Shown here piece by piece: positions 53,516 through 62,305 of a DNA stretch of 64,000 nucleotides. The notes below the pieces were generated by a model. That model had not been told where the DNA came from. It saw only the letters and a program-made list of their open reading frames with translations, and searched no databases. Position 1 is the stretch's first letter, and each line of letters opens with the position of its first letter. The translations under genes were made by a program, and so were the position numbers. Source of the stretch: Amycolatopsis decaplanina DSM 44594 (GTDB lineage: Bacteria > Actinomycetota > Actinomycetes > Mycobacteriales > Pseudonocardiaceae). Location: the NCBI RefSeq assembly GCF_000342005.1, contig NZ_AOHO01000055.1, positions 303,329 to 367,328 on the forward strand, given 5' to 3'.

Positions 53516-54403
53516 ATGCGAGCGATCACCATCACCCAGTACGGCGAACCGGACGTCCTGCGGCCGGCCGAGGTCCCGCTGCCGGAGCCCGGCCGGGGTC
53601 AGGTGCGGGTCGCGGTCAAGGCGGCTGGCGTCAACCCGATCGACTGGAAGATCCGGTCAGGGGCCATGGCGGAGGTCCGCCCGGTCGAATTCCCGCACAT
53701 CCTCGGCCTGGAACTGGCGGGCGTCGTGGACGCGGTGGGCGAAGGCGCCGGATTCGCCGTCGGGGACGAGGTCTTCGGCTGGTCCGACACCGGGGCGTAC
53801 GCGGAGTACGCGCTGGCGACCAACGTCATCCGCAAACCCGCCGGGCTTTCGTGGCCCGAAGCCGCCGCGCTGCCCATCGCCGGTGAGACGGCGTTGCGGG
53901 TGCTGGGCGAACTCGAGGTCAAGCCGGGCGAGACGGTCGTGATCCATGGCGCGAGCGGTCAGGTCGGCCGGATCGCGACGCAGGCCGCCGTCGCGCTCGG
54001 CGCCACGGTCGTCGGGCTCGCCGGGTCCTCGTCACTGGACGAGGTGAAGGCACTCGGCGCGAGGCCGGTCCAGTACGGCGACGGCTGGGTGGAACGCGTG
54101 CGCGCGGTGGCCCCGGACGGCGTGGACGCGGTGTTCGACGCGGCCGGCTTCGGCGTGCTGGGGGATTCCGTCGCACTGCTCGGTTCACCCGGCCGGCTGA
54201 TCACCATCGCGGACCCGGCGGCTTACGCCCAGGGGCTGAAGTTCTCGGCTGGCGGGGAGGAAAGCGCGGCGGTGCTCGAGGATCTCGTCGCGCGGGGGCT
54301 GAAGCTGAAGCCGGGGTCGAGTTACGCGCTCGCCGACGCCGCCGAGGCGCACCGGGAGAGCGCGACCGGGCACGCGGGCGGGAAGATCACGCTGACGCTC
54401 TAA
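53516..54403 (+). CDS. NADP-dependent quinone oxidoreductase (MDR family)
   Basis: The product has 295 residues from ATG 53516 (AGGAG 6 bases upstream). It has a GroES-like half (GQVRVAVKAAGVNPIDWKIR, LGLELAGVVDAVGEG) and a Rossmann half TVVIHGASGQVGRIATQAAV (about 142-161). No zinc ligands are seen. It is similar to the gene at 23611 over the N-terminal half (AGVNP.DWK), so the two are paralogues. The LuxR gene is transcribed in the opposite direction from the shared 133-base gap. Confidence 0.92.
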   Translation: MRAITITQYGEPDVLRPAEVPLPEPGRGQVRVAVKAAGVNPIDWKIRSGAMAEVRPVEFPHILGLELAGVVDAVGEGAGFAVGDEVFGWSDTGAYAEYALATNVIRKPAGLSWPEAAALPIAGETALRVLGELEVKPGETVVIHGASGQVGRIATQAAVALGATVVGLAGSSSLDEVKALGARPVQYGDGWVERVRAVAPDGVDAVFDAAGFGVLGDSVALLGSPGRLITIADPAAYAQGLKFSAGGEESAAVLEDLVARGLKLKPGSSYALADAAEAHRESATGHAGGKITLTL

Positions 54404-54406
54404 AGC

Positions 54407-54521
54407 CTCGTGAGTGACGAAGGGCGTGACTCGCGTGCTTGGAGCCGGAACTCGCGTGGCTGGGCGCCGCACTCCGAGTTCCGGCTTCGATCACGCGAGA
54501 TCCGGCTTCCATCACGCGAGT
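54407..54521. repeat. Repeat family B, copy 2 (21-bp-period units, inverted)
   Basis: The core ACTCGCGTG at 54429 and 54450 and the inverse ATCACGCGAG at 54490 and 54511 are all 21 bases apart within each half. The 12-base flanks GGAGCCGGA/TCCGGCTTC are also repeated. It lies between converging genes, as in copy 1's placement at an operon end. Confidence 0.85.
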
Positions 54522-54540
54522 GCGGTGTCGCGCCACCCGC

Positions 54541-55443
54541 TCAGGGGCCGGGCACCTTCGCGACCGGGGCGGGAGCGGGCACCGGAGCCGGGATCGTGAC
54601 CGGACGGCGGCGCCGCTGCGCCGGGATCTGCACCCGGCCGAGTGCCGCCTGCACCGCGGATTCGGACAGCGCGGCCAGTTCCCGCCGGTCCGAAGCGCGA
54701 CCCGGCGCGATCTCCGGGCACACGTGCACCTCCAGCACCAGTCCGCGCAAAGCGGCGACCCGCCGCAGCGAGGCGATGAGCGACTCCGGCCCGATGAACG
54801 CCGGCCGCGTCGTCTCCCGCCCGTCGGCGAGCCGGAACCGCAGCGCGAGCGGCCGCACCGGGACACCGCCGTCGATCGCGGCCTGGAAGGTCGCCGGGCG
54901 GAACCGGCCCGAACCCAGACCGCACCAGGTGGTGCCTTCCGGCGTCACGCTGACGAGTGACCCGCCGCGCATCGCGTCGGCGAGTCCGTCCATCGTCGCG
55001 GGCAGGCTTCGCAGGTTCTCCCGGTCGAGGAAGATGCTGCCGCCGCGGCGCACCAGCGGGCCGAGCACCGGCCAGGCGCCGACCTCCTTCTTGGCGAGCG
55101 CCCGCATCGGCTGGACGGCGTTGACCGCGATGATGTCCAGCCACGAGATGTGGTTGTTCACCACGAGCGCGCCACGGCCGGGCACGGCACGGAACCGTTC
55201 GTCGCCGAGGACGCGCAACTTCACCCCGAAGGACTTCAAAATGCCCGCGAAAAGCAGGCGCACCAACCGTTCCCGGGATTCGCCGCGCAGCACGAGCACC
55301 AGCGGCGCGGTCAGGAAGGCGCCGAAGATGACACCGATCGCCGCGGCGAACCGCAGGACGCGCCGGGGGAACGCCACAGTCGGCGCCCCTTCGGTCAGGC
55401 AGCCGTCACCGCACGGCGACTTCGGCATCCAGGCGTGACTCAT
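54541..55443 (-). CDS. Lysophospholipid/lyso-ornithine-lipid acyltransferase (PlsC/OlsA-like)
   Basis: The product has 300 residues from ATG 55443. The membrane helix is RFAAAIGVIFGAFLTAPLVL (about 31-50). Acyltransferase motif I is NNHISWLDIIA (His-x4-Asp, about 95) and motif III is SVTPEGTTW (about 165). The tail is Pro/Ala-rich (PAPVPAPAPVAKVPGP). It overlaps the preceding OlsB-like gene by ATGA, which suggests it makes the ester bond of an ornithine-type or related lipid at the membrane. M. tuberculosis Rv3026c has the same place. Confidence 0.88.
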   Translation of the reverse strand: MSHAWMPKSPCGDGCLTEGAPTVAFPRRVLRFAAAIGVIFGAFLTAPLVLVLRGESRERLVRLLFAGILKSFGVKLRVLGDERFRAVPGRGALVVNNHISWLDIIAVNAVQPMRALAKKEVGAWPVLGPLVRRGGSIFLDRENLRSLPATMDGLADAMRGGSLVSVTPEGTTWCGLGSGRFRPATFQAAIDGGVPVRPLALRFRLADGRETTRPAFIGPESLIASLRRVAALRGLVLEVHVCPEIAPGRASDRRELAALSESAVQAALGRVQIPAQRRRRPVTIPAPVPAPAPVAKVPGP

Positions 55444-56222
55444 CCCTGCACTCCCAGGAAGAACTTGAGGTACCGCTCGTCGACGTTGTGCAGATCCAGC
55501 AGGACGAAGAAGTCCGCGACACCGAAATCCGCGTCGAGCGCGGGCGGGCCGTAGATTTTCGCGCCCAGGCGCGTGTAGCCCTTGATGAGCGGCGGGAGAA
55601 TCGCGCGGGCGGGCCGCTCGATCCTTTCGGTCGGCCACGGGTTCAGTGGAGTCACGCGGAGCGACTCGTCCGCGTAGTGCTTGGCGCGCAGGACATCCCA
55701 GACGCCCGCCGCGTATCCCCCGCCGTCGGTCAGCGGCACGGACGCGCAGCCCGCCAGGTACCGGTGACCGGCCAGCAGCATGTAGCGCCCGATCCCCGCC
55801 CAGACGAGGCTCACCACGGCACCACTGCGATGGTCGGGGTGCACGCACGAACGGCCCGTCTCGACCAGCGAAGAACGTAGTGAATCGAGCGCCGTGAGGT
55901 CGAATTCGCTGTCGGAATACAGCTTTCCCGCCCGCGCGGCCCGGTCGGGCGGCAGCATCCGGTACGTGCCCACGATCTCGCCGGTGTTGTCGTCCCGCAC
56001 CACGAGGTGATCGCAGAACTCGTCGAAGTAGTCGACGTCGAGGCCGGGTTCGGGAGAATTGAGCGTCGCACCCATTTCCTCGGCGAAAACCTGATGACGA
56101 AGACGTTGCGCGGCAACGACTTCTTCGTTTCCGTTCGCCACGAGGAGGGAGTAACGCGGCGAGTCGGCCGGGAGTTCGACACCTGCCTGGTCAGTACTGA
56201 CGAGGAGCTGTGACGTCGTCAT
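55440..56222 (-). CDS. GNAT-type N-acyltransferase (OlsB-like)
   Basis: The product has 260 residues. It has the OlsB/acyl-homoserine-synthase-like GNAT fold: VAAQRLRHQVFAEEMGATLN (about 36-55, the typical acyltransferase entry), FDEFCDHLVVRDDNTGEIVG, TYRMLPPDRA and ETGRSCVHPDHRSGAVV. It would attach an acyl chain to the alpha-amino group of ornithine or a similar amino acid. It pairs with the downstream PlsC-type gene as in OlsB-OlsA; in M. tuberculosis the equivalent is Rv3027c. The exact lipid is unproven. Confidence 0.85.
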   Translation of the reverse strand: MTTSQLLVSTDQAGVELPADSPRYSLLVANGNEEVVAAQRLRHQVFAEEMGATLNSPEPGLDVDYFDEFCDHLVVRDDNTGEIVGTYRMLPPDRAARAGKLYSDSEFDLTALDSLRSSLVETGRSCVHPDHRSGAVVSLVWAGIGRYMLLAGHRYLAGCASVPLTDGGGYAAGVWDVLRAKHYADESLRVTPLNPWPTERIERPARAILPPLIKGYTRLGAKIYGPPALDADFGVADFFVLLDLHNVDERYLKFFLGVQG

Positions 56223-56348
56223 GACCCAGGTCTACCGCCCGGGGGATACCAACGACGATGCGCCCGATGGCCGAATAGTGCACGTTCAGTTAATTGCGGG
56301 TTCTCAGGCTTCTCTCAGGGTGAAACATCACTTCCGGGTCACAGAAAA

Positions 56349-56381
56349 GGGGCCGCCCGGGAAATGATCCCGGGCGGCCCC
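56349..56381 (-). terminator. etfA terminator
   Basis: Perfect 13-base arms GGGGCCGCCCGGG and its inverse enclose a 7-base loop, 16 bases after the etfA stop. AAAAG flanks the left side, giving T residues on the minus strand. Confidence 0.85.
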
Positions 56382-56396
56382 GCTTCGAACGAGGAC

Positions 56397-57356
56397 TCAG
56401 CCCTTGCGCTTCTGGACCTCTTCGGTCAGCTGCGGCGCGACGTTGAACAGGTCGCCGACCACACCGAAGTCGGCGATCTCGAAGATCGGTGCCTCGGCGT
56501 CCTTGTTGACCGCGATGATGGTCTTCGAGGTCTGCATACCCGCGCGGTGCTGGATCGCGCCGGAGATGCCCAGCGCGATGTACAGCTGCGGCGAGACCGT
56601 CTTACCGGTCTGTCCGACCTGGAACTGCGCCGGGTAGTAGCCCGAGTCGACGGCGGCGCGGGAAGCACCGACGGCGGCACCGAGCGAGTCGGCGAGCGTC
56701 TCGACGACATCGAACTTGTCGGCCGAGCCGACACCGCGGCCACCGGAGACGACGACCGAGGCCTCGGTCAGCTCCGGCCGGTCGCCGCCGACGATCGGCT
56801 CGACGCCGGTGATCCTGGCGGACTTGGCCGGGTCGCCCGCGGGTACCTCGACGGTCTCCTCGGCGGCCGCGCCGTCGGCCGGGGTCGCCTCGACCGCGCC
56901 GGGGCGGACCGAGATGACCGGGGCACCCTTGGTGGCCTTGGACTTGACGGAGAACGCGCCACCGAAGATGGACTGGTCGACGCTGCCGTCGCCGTTCACG
57001 CCGACGGCGTCGTACAGCAGACCGGAGCCGAGGCGGACCGCGACCCGGGCGGACACCTCCTTGCCCTCGGCGCTGGCCGCGACGAGCACGGCGGCCGGGG
57101 AGGTCCGCTCCGCGAGCGCGGTGAGGACGTCCACCTTCGGGGTGACCAGGAAGCCGGTGGCGTTGTCGCCCTCGGCGACGTACACCTTGGCGGCGCCGTG
57201 CGCGGCGAGGGCTTCCTTCGCCTTGGCGGCGGTGCCGGTCGGGCCGACGACGACCGCGGACGGCTCACCCAGTTCACGAGCGGCGGTCAGCAGCTCGAGA
57301 GTGACCTTCTTGACTTCACCGTCGACGTGGTCGACGAGGACGAGTACTTCAGCCAT
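56397..57356 (-). CDS. etfA: Electron transfer flavoprotein alpha subunit
   Basis: The product has 319 residues. The N-terminal adenine-nucleotide-like half starts AEVLVLVDHVDGEVKKVTLE. The C-terminal FAD domain has VVSGGRGVGSADKFDVVETL, SRAAVDSGYYPAQFQVGQTG, LYIALGISGAIQHRAGM and AVNKDAEAPIFEIADFGVVG (the ETF alpha signature). It accepts electrons from acyl-CoA dehydrogenases with EtfB and passes them to the quinone pool. Confidence 0.96.
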   Translation of the reverse strand: MAEVLVLVDHVDGEVKKVTLELLTAARELGEPSAVVVGPTGTAAKAKEALAAHGAAKVYVAEGDNATGFLVTPKVDVLTALAERTSPAAVLVAASAEGKEVSARVAVRLGSGLLYDAVGVNGDGSVDQSIFGGAFSVKSKATKGAPVISVRPGAVEATPADGAAAEETVEVPAGDPAKSARITGVEPIVGGDRPELTEASVVVSGGRGVGSADKFDVVETLADSLGAAVGASRAAVDSGYYPAQFQVGQTGKTVSPQLYIALGISGAIQHRAGMQTSKTIIAVNKDAEAPIFEIADFGVVGDLFNVAPQLTEEVQKRKG

Positions 57357-57382
57357 TTCCCTATTCCTCCTCGAAACCTGTC

Positions 57383-58168
57383 TCAGATGAGCTTCTGCGC
57401 AACCAGGTAGGCGGCCACCTTGCTGCCGCCGTCACCCTCGTCCTCGACGCGCTCACCGGCGGTGCGCGGCGGCTTCGGGGAGGCTTCGAGCACGGACGAC
57501 CAGGCGTTGCCGAGGCCGACCTCGGCCGCGTCGACACCCAGGTCGGCGACGGTCAGCGTCTCGACCGGCTTCTTCTTGGCCGCCATGATCCCCTTGAAGG
57601 AGGGGTAGCGCGGCTCGTTGATCTTCTCGCCGACGCTCACCACCGCGGGCAGGTTCGCCTCGAGGTGCGTGACGCCGTCCTCGGTGTAGCGGTCGGCCTT
57701 GATCGACGTGCCGTCGACGGTCAGCTCGTTCACGTGGGTCAGCTGCGGCAGGCCGAGCAGCTCGGCGATGATCGCCGGCACGGCGCCACCGCGACCGTCG
57801 GAGGCCTCGTTACCGGTGATGACGAGGTCGAAGCCTTCGACCTTCGAAATCGCGGCGGCCAGCACCTTGGCGGTGGCGATCGCGTCGGAGCCGTGAAGAG
57901 CCTCGTCGGAGACGTGGATGGCCTTGTCGGCGCCCATGGACAGCGCCTTGCGGATCGCGTCGGTCGCACGGTCGGGACCCACCGAGACGACGGTGACCTC
58001 GCCCTCGCCGGCTTCCTTGATCTTCAGGGCTTCTTCGACGGCCTTCTCGTTGATCTCGTCGAGCACGGCGTCGGCGGATTCGCGGTCAAGAGTGTTGTCG
58101 GCACCGGAGAGCTTCCGCTCCGAGTAGGTGTCCGGTACCTGCTTGACCAGGACAACGATGTTCGTCAT
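57383..58168 (-). CDS. etfB: Electron transfer flavoprotein beta subunit
   Basis: The product has 261 residues from ATG 58168; the open frame extends upstream but ATG starts the conserved TNIVVLVKQVPDTYSERKLS. The ETF beta fold shows DEINEKAVEEALKIKEAGEG, TGNEASDGRGGAVPAIIAEL and EANLPAVVSVGEKINEPRYP. It binds AMP and FAD with EtfA, 26 bases downstream. The locus matches fixA-fixB (Rv3029c-Rv3028c). Confidence 0.96.
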   Translation of the reverse strand: MTNIVVLVKQVPDTYSERKLSGADNTLDRESADAVLDEINEKAVEEALKIKEAGEGEVTVVSVGPDRATDAIRKALSMGADKAIHVSDEALHGSDAIATAKVLAAAISKVEGFDLVITGNEASDGRGGAVPAIIAELLGLPQLTHVNELTVDGTSIKADRYTEDGVTHLEANLPAVVSVGEKINEPRYPSFKGIMAAKKKPVETLTVADLGVDAAEVGLGNAWSSVLEASPKPPRTAGERVEDEGDGGSKVAAYLVAQKLI

Positions 58169-58411
58169 GGGTCTACTTCGACCTCCCGTTAGTGGCCGGC
58201 GTCGGCCACGGGGCAACAGCTCTACTGGCCGGTAGATTAGGGCCATTTCAGCGCCGCGGCCCGCCGAGGTGACCTCATTCACCTGGATGCACGTTTTAAT
58301 GGGACCATCGTCCAGGTATTTCACCCGGAAGTGAGTGTAACCGGCCGACTAACCCGAACGGCCGTATTCCGGGGTACTCCCCGCGAGGGTGACGGGCTAA
58401 CCTGCCCCACC

Positions 58412-59263
58412 ATGCGTTCCATGCCCGGCTCCGTCGCCGTGATCACGGACTCGACCGCCTGTCTTCCCGCCCCGGTCGCCGAACGCTGGGGAATCGGCGT
58501 CGTTCAGGTCCAACTGCAGGTCGGAGACCAGTTCGACGAAGAGAACCGCTACGACCGCGAGGAAATCATCGGCCATCTGCGTGCCGGAACGCCGGTGAAG
58601 ACGGCGCCACCCGAGGTCGCCGCGTTCTTCTGGGCCTTCCAGGACGCCGCGAGCAAAGGCGCCTCCGCGATCGTCAGCGTCCACATCTCGGGGCGGATGT
58701 CGGAGACGGTGAACGCCGCCCGTGAGGCCGCCCAGCAGGTGAACATCCCGGTCCACGTCCTCGACAGCGGGACCACCGGGATGAGCCTCGGTTTCGCGGC
58801 GACCTCGGCGGCCAAGGTCGCCGCCGCCGGCGGGCAGGCCACCCGGGTCATCGACGCGGCCGAACGCCGGTTCCGCGGCAGCCGGGAGATCCTCTACGTC
58901 GACACGCTGGAGTTCCTGCGCCGCGGCGGCCGGATCGGCGCCGCGCAGGCGTTCCTCGGTTCGGCGTTCTCGATCAAACCCCTGCTGACGCTGAAGAACG
59001 GCGAGGTCGCCCCGCTGACCAGGGTGCCCGGTCAGCGGCGGGCGCTCAACAAACTCGTCGACCTCGCGGTGGACTGCGCGGGCGACCAGGACGTCGAGAT
59101 CGCCATCACCCGGTTCGGCCCGGACGAACGCGACCTCGAAATCGGCGGGCGGCTGCGGGCGCGGCTGCCGCATATGGTCGACAGCACCCTGGTCGACGCC
59201 AGCATGATCCTCGGCGCCCACCTCGGTCCGGGCGCCATCGGCATCACGGTGTCGCCGGTCTAG
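58412..59263 (+). CDS. DegV-family fatty-acid-binding protein
   Basis: The product has 283 residues from ATG 58412; no strong ribosome binding site is visible and a second ATG follows at 58421. DegV motifs: VAVITDSTACLPAPVAERWG at the start, the conserved VHISGRMSETVNAAREAA (about 88-105), DSGTTGMSLGFAA and VDTLEFLRRGGRIGAAQAF. DegV/FakB proteins present fatty acids to the FakA kinase in Firmicutes. No FakA-like gene is in the window. Confidence 0.92.
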   Translation: MRSMPGSVAVITDSTACLPAPVAERWGIGVVQVQLQVGDQFDEENRYDREEIIGHLRAGTPVKTAPPEVAAFFWAFQDAASKGASAIVSVHISGRMSETVNAAREAAQQVNIPVHVLDSGTTGMSLGFAATSAAKVAAAGGQATRVIDAAERRFRGSREILYVDTLEFLRRGGRIGAAQAFLGSAFSIKPLLTLKNGEVAPLTRVPGQRRALNKLVDLAVDCAGDQDVEIAITRFGPDERDLEIGGRLRARLPHMVDSTLVDASMILGAHLGPGAIGITVSPV

Positions 59264-59330
59264 TACCTGGCAGCGCAAGTAGGCGACCAGTTGCGGGCGA
59301 GCCGAAGTAACCGGCCGGTAGGGTCGCGGC

Positions 59331-60104
59331 GTGACCACCCCAGCCACCAGGGCCGAAGCGCTGCACCTCACCGGTGAACGCACCGTGCCGGGCATCGCCG
59401 AGGAAAACTATTGGTACCGCCGCCACGAGGCCGCGTATCAAAAGCTCCTGCCGCTGTGCGAAGGCAAGACGGTCCTGGAGGCGGGCTGCGGCGAGGGCTA
59501 CGGCGCCGGGCTCATCGCCACCGTCGCCGAGCGGGTGCTCGCCCTCGACTACGACGTCCCCACCACCGAGCACGTCGCCCGCCGCTACCCCGGCATCGGC
59601 GTGGCCAGGGCGAACCTGGTGTTCCTGCCACTGCGGGACGCCTCGGTCGACGTCGTCGCCAACTTCCAGGTGATCGAGCACCTCTGGGACCAGGGCGCCT
59701 TCCTCGCCGAATGCCGGCGCGTCCTCTCCCCCGGCGGACGGCTGATCGTCACCACGCCCAACCGGCTGACCTTCACCCCGGACAGCGACACCCCGCTCAA
59801 CCCGTTCCACACCAGGGAACTCGCACCGTCCGAATTGGACGAACTGCTGCGCGAAGCCGGTTTCGAGGTCGAGACGCTGCACGGTCTCCACCACGGTGAA
59901 GGCGTGAAGAAGCTCGACGCCAAGTACGGCGGCTCGATCATCGACGCCCAGCTCGACGTCGTCATGGGGCAGCTGCCCGGGCAAGCGACCTGGCCCGCGG
60001 AGCTGCTCGCCGACGTCGAAGGCATCCAGGCCGCGGACTTCGCCGTCCACGGCGAAGACCTCGACGCCAGCCTCGACCTCGTGGCCGTGGCGGTGCGCCC
60101 ATGA
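59331..60104 (+). CDS. Class I SAM-dependent methyltransferase
   Basis: The product has 257 residues from GTG 59331. SAM motif I is VLEAGCGEGYGAGLIATVA (about 49-67). Motif II is VANFQVIEHLWDQGAFLAEC, and VLSPGGRLIVTTPNR is the strand-5 motif. It overlaps the GH57 gene by ATGA. The M. tuberculosis counterpart Rv3030 lies beside Rv3031 and has been proposed to methylate methylglucose lipopolysaccharide, so a glucan-methylating role is a reasonable inference. Confidence 0.9.
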   Translation: MTTPATRAEALHLTGERTVPGIAEENYWYRRHEAAYQKLLPLCEGKTVLEAGCGEGYGAGLIATVAERVLALDYDVPTTEHVARRYPGIGVARANLVFLPLRDASVDVVANFQVIEHLWDQGAFLAECRRVLSPGGRLIVTTPNRLTFTPDSDTPLNPFHTRELAPSELDELLREAGFEVETLHGLHHGEGVKKLDAKYGGSIIDAQLDVVMGQLPGQATWPAELLADVEGIQAADFAVHGEDLDASLDLVAVAVRP

Positions 60105-61612
60105 GCGAGTACGAGGGCACGTTCTGCCTCGTCGTGCACAGCCATCTGCCGTGGCTGCCGCACCATGGGTCCTGGCCGGTCGGCGAAGAATGGCTCTACC
60201 AGGCGTGGGCGCATTCCTATCTGCCGATGGTCGATCTCCTGCGCCGCTTCGCCGACGAAGGACGCGAAGACGTCCTTACCCTCGGGATGACGCCGATCCT
60301 CGCCGCCCAGCTGGACGACCCGTACTGCATCGACGCCTTCCACGACTGGCTCGGCCACTGGCAGCTGCGCTCCTGGCACGCGTCCACGCTGTGGCGCGGC
60401 GATCCGTTGCTGCGCGAACTCGCCGCGAGCGAGTACCGGACGGCGCTGAAGGCATCGGAAGAACTCGAAACGCGCTGGCGTCACGGATTCTCACCGATCC
60501 TTCGGTCCTTTGTGGACAAGGGGACGATCGAACTGCTCGGCGGCCCGCTGGCGCATCCGTTCCAGCCGCTGCTCGACCCGGCGGTCCGTGACTTCATGCT
60601 GCGCGGCGGCCTGGCCGACACCGCGCTGCGGATCGGACGGCGCCCCGAAGGCATCTGGGCCCCTGAATGCGGTTACGCGCCCGGCATGGAAGCCGGGTAC
60701 GCGGCCGCGGGAGTCCAGCGGTTCATGGTCGACGGGCCGTCCCTGCACGGCGACACCTCGGCGGCGCGGACCGTCGGCGATTCCGACGTCGTCTGCTTCG
60801 GCCGGGATCTCGAAGTCACGTACCGCGTCTGGTCACCGAAGGCCGGGTACCCCGGCCACGCCGCCTATCGCGACTTCCACACCTGGGCGCACGAAGTCGG
60901 CCTCAAGCCGTCGCGGGTGACCGGCAAGACCGTCGAGCCGCCGGACAAGGCACCCTACGACCCGGCGATGGCGGCGGGCACGCTCGGCGGCCACGTCCAG
61001 GACTTCGTCGACACCGTCGTCGCCCGCCTGCGCTCGCTCAAGGCCGAGCACGGACGCGAGTCACTCGTCGTCGCGGCCTACGACACGGAACTGTTCGGGC
61101 ACTGGTGGCACGAGGGACCGGCCTGGCTCGAAGGCGTCCTGCGCGCGCTGCCCGAGGCGGGCGTCCGCGTCACCACGCTCAAGGGCGCGCTCGAAGCCGG
61201 CCACCTCGGCGGGAAGGTGGACCTCCCGGCGTCGTCGTGGGGCTCGGGCAAGGACTGGCGGGTCTGGGACGGCGAGCAGGTCGCCGACATGGTGCGGGAC
61301 AACACCGCGCTGCAGCACCGGATGCTCGACATGGTCTCCGGGATGGACACCACGACGCGGGACTCCGTCCGCGACCAGGCCGTCGCCGAGGCGATGCTGG
61401 CGCTTTCGAGCGACTGGGCGTTCATGGTCACCAAGGATTCCGCCGCCGACTACGCCCGGCGGCGGGCGAGGGTGCACACCGAGCGGTTCGACACGCTCGC
61501 CGGGATGCTCCGCGAAGGAGCACTCGACCGGGCGCGGGAGACCGCGTCCGCGTTCCGGCGCGACGACGGACCGTTCGGCCACGTCGACGCGCGTGACCTG
61601 CTGAGGAAATGA
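60101..61612 (+). CDS. GH57 1,4-alpha-glucan branching enzyme
   Basis: The product has 503 residues. The GH57 barrel starts CLVVHSHLPWLPHHGSWPVG. The nucleophile Glu is in GIWAPECGYAPGMEAGY (about 189), and the acid Asp is in VAAYDTELFGHWWHEGP (about 330). A helical C-terminal domain with DSAADYARRRARVHTERFDT resembles the DUF1957 branching-enzyme type. It acts on intracellular alpha-1,4-glucan. It is translationally coupled to the methyltransferase. In M. tuberculosis Rv3031, its counterpart, contributes to MGLP/glycogen; the adjacent glucosyltransferase Rv3032 is not the next gene here. Confidence 0.93.
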   Translation: MSEYEGTFCLVVHSHLPWLPHHGSWPVGEEWLYQAWAHSYLPMVDLLRRFADEGREDVLTLGMTPILAAQLDDPYCIDAFHDWLGHWQLRSWHASTLWRGDPLLRELAASEYRTALKASEELETRWRHGFSPILRSFVDKGTIELLGGPLAHPFQPLLDPAVRDFMLRGGLADTALRIGRRPEGIWAPECGYAPGMEAGYAAAGVQRFMVDGPSLHGDTSAARTVGDSDVVCFGRDLEVTYRVWSPKAGYPGHAAYRDFHTWAHEVGLKPSRVTGKTVEPPDKAPYDPAMAAGTLGGHVQDFVDTVVARLRSLKAEHGRESLVVAAYDTELFGHWWHEGPAWLEGVLRALPEAGVRVTTLKGALEAGHLGGKVDLPASSWGSGKDWRVWDGEQVADMVRDNTALQHRMLDMVSGMDTTTRDSVRDQAVAEAMLALSSDWAFMVTKDSAADYARRRARVHTERFDTLAGMLREGALDRARETASAFRRDDGPFGHVDARDLLRK

Positions 61613-61624
61613 CGAAAGGGAATC

Positions 61625-62113
61625 ATGGGGATCCACGACATTCCACTGAAGACGCTCGCCGGTGAGGACACGACGCTCGGCGCGCTCGAAGGCAAGACGC
61701 TGCTGGTGGTGAACGTGGCGTCGAAATGCGGCCTGACACCGCAGTACACCGGACTGGAGAAGCTGCAGGAACGTTACGCGGACAAGGGTTTTTCCGTCGT
61801 CGGGTTTCCGTGTAACCAATTCGCGGGCCAGGAGCCCGGCACGGCCGAGGAGATCCAGACCTTCTGCTCGACGACATACGGGGTTTCGTTCCCGCTGTTC
61901 GAAAAGCTGGACGTGAACGGGGAAACCCGTCACCCGCTCTACGCCGAACTGACCAAGGCGGCCGACGCGGAAGGCGCCGCCGGCGACGTGCAGTGGAACT
62001 TCGAGAAGTTCCTCGTCGCCCCGTCCGGCGAGGTGGTGGGACGATTCCGCCCGCGCACCGAACCCGAAGACGAAGTGATCACCAGGGCGATCGACGCCGC
62101 GATCGGCGGCTGA
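61625..62113 (+). CDS. Glutathione peroxidase-family thiol peroxidase
   Basis: The product has 162 residues. The peroxidatic Cys is in NVASKCGLTPQYTGLEKL (about 37). The Gln and Trp partners are in FPCNQFAGQEPG (about 70) and VQWNFEKFLV (about 125). Actinobacteria lack glutathione, so this non-selenium form probably uses thioredoxin. It lies 12 bases after the branching enzyme and may be co-transcribed. Confidence 0.93.
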   Translation: MGIHDIPLKTLAGEDTTLGALEGKTLLVVNVASKCGLTPQYTGLEKLQERYADKGFSVVGFPCNQFAGQEPGTAEEIQTFCSTTYGVSFPLFEKLDVNGETRHPLYAELTKAADAEGAAGDVQWNFEKFLVAPSGEVVGRFRPRTEPEDEVITRAIDAAIGG

Positions 62114-62130
62114 CTTTCGATTTTCCCGAG

Positions 62131-62167
62131 ACGGGCGGGTTTCCGGAGACTCCGGAAACCCGCCCGT
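62131..62167 (+). terminator. Terminator after glutathione peroxidase gene
   Basis: Perfect 17-base arms ACGGGCGGGTTTCCGGA and its inverse enclose a 3-base loop, 17 bases after the stop. Confidence 0.82.
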
Positions 62168-62305
62168 TCCCTTTCCGGAGAAGCAGGGACCAAGTCTCTG
62201 ATATACCCCGGCCCGCTCGCACGATGGACAGTGGATCGATCACAAAGCCTTGCCACACAAGGAAAACTTTGCGACCGACAGTGAAGCGGTCTACCCGTTT
62301 GCACT

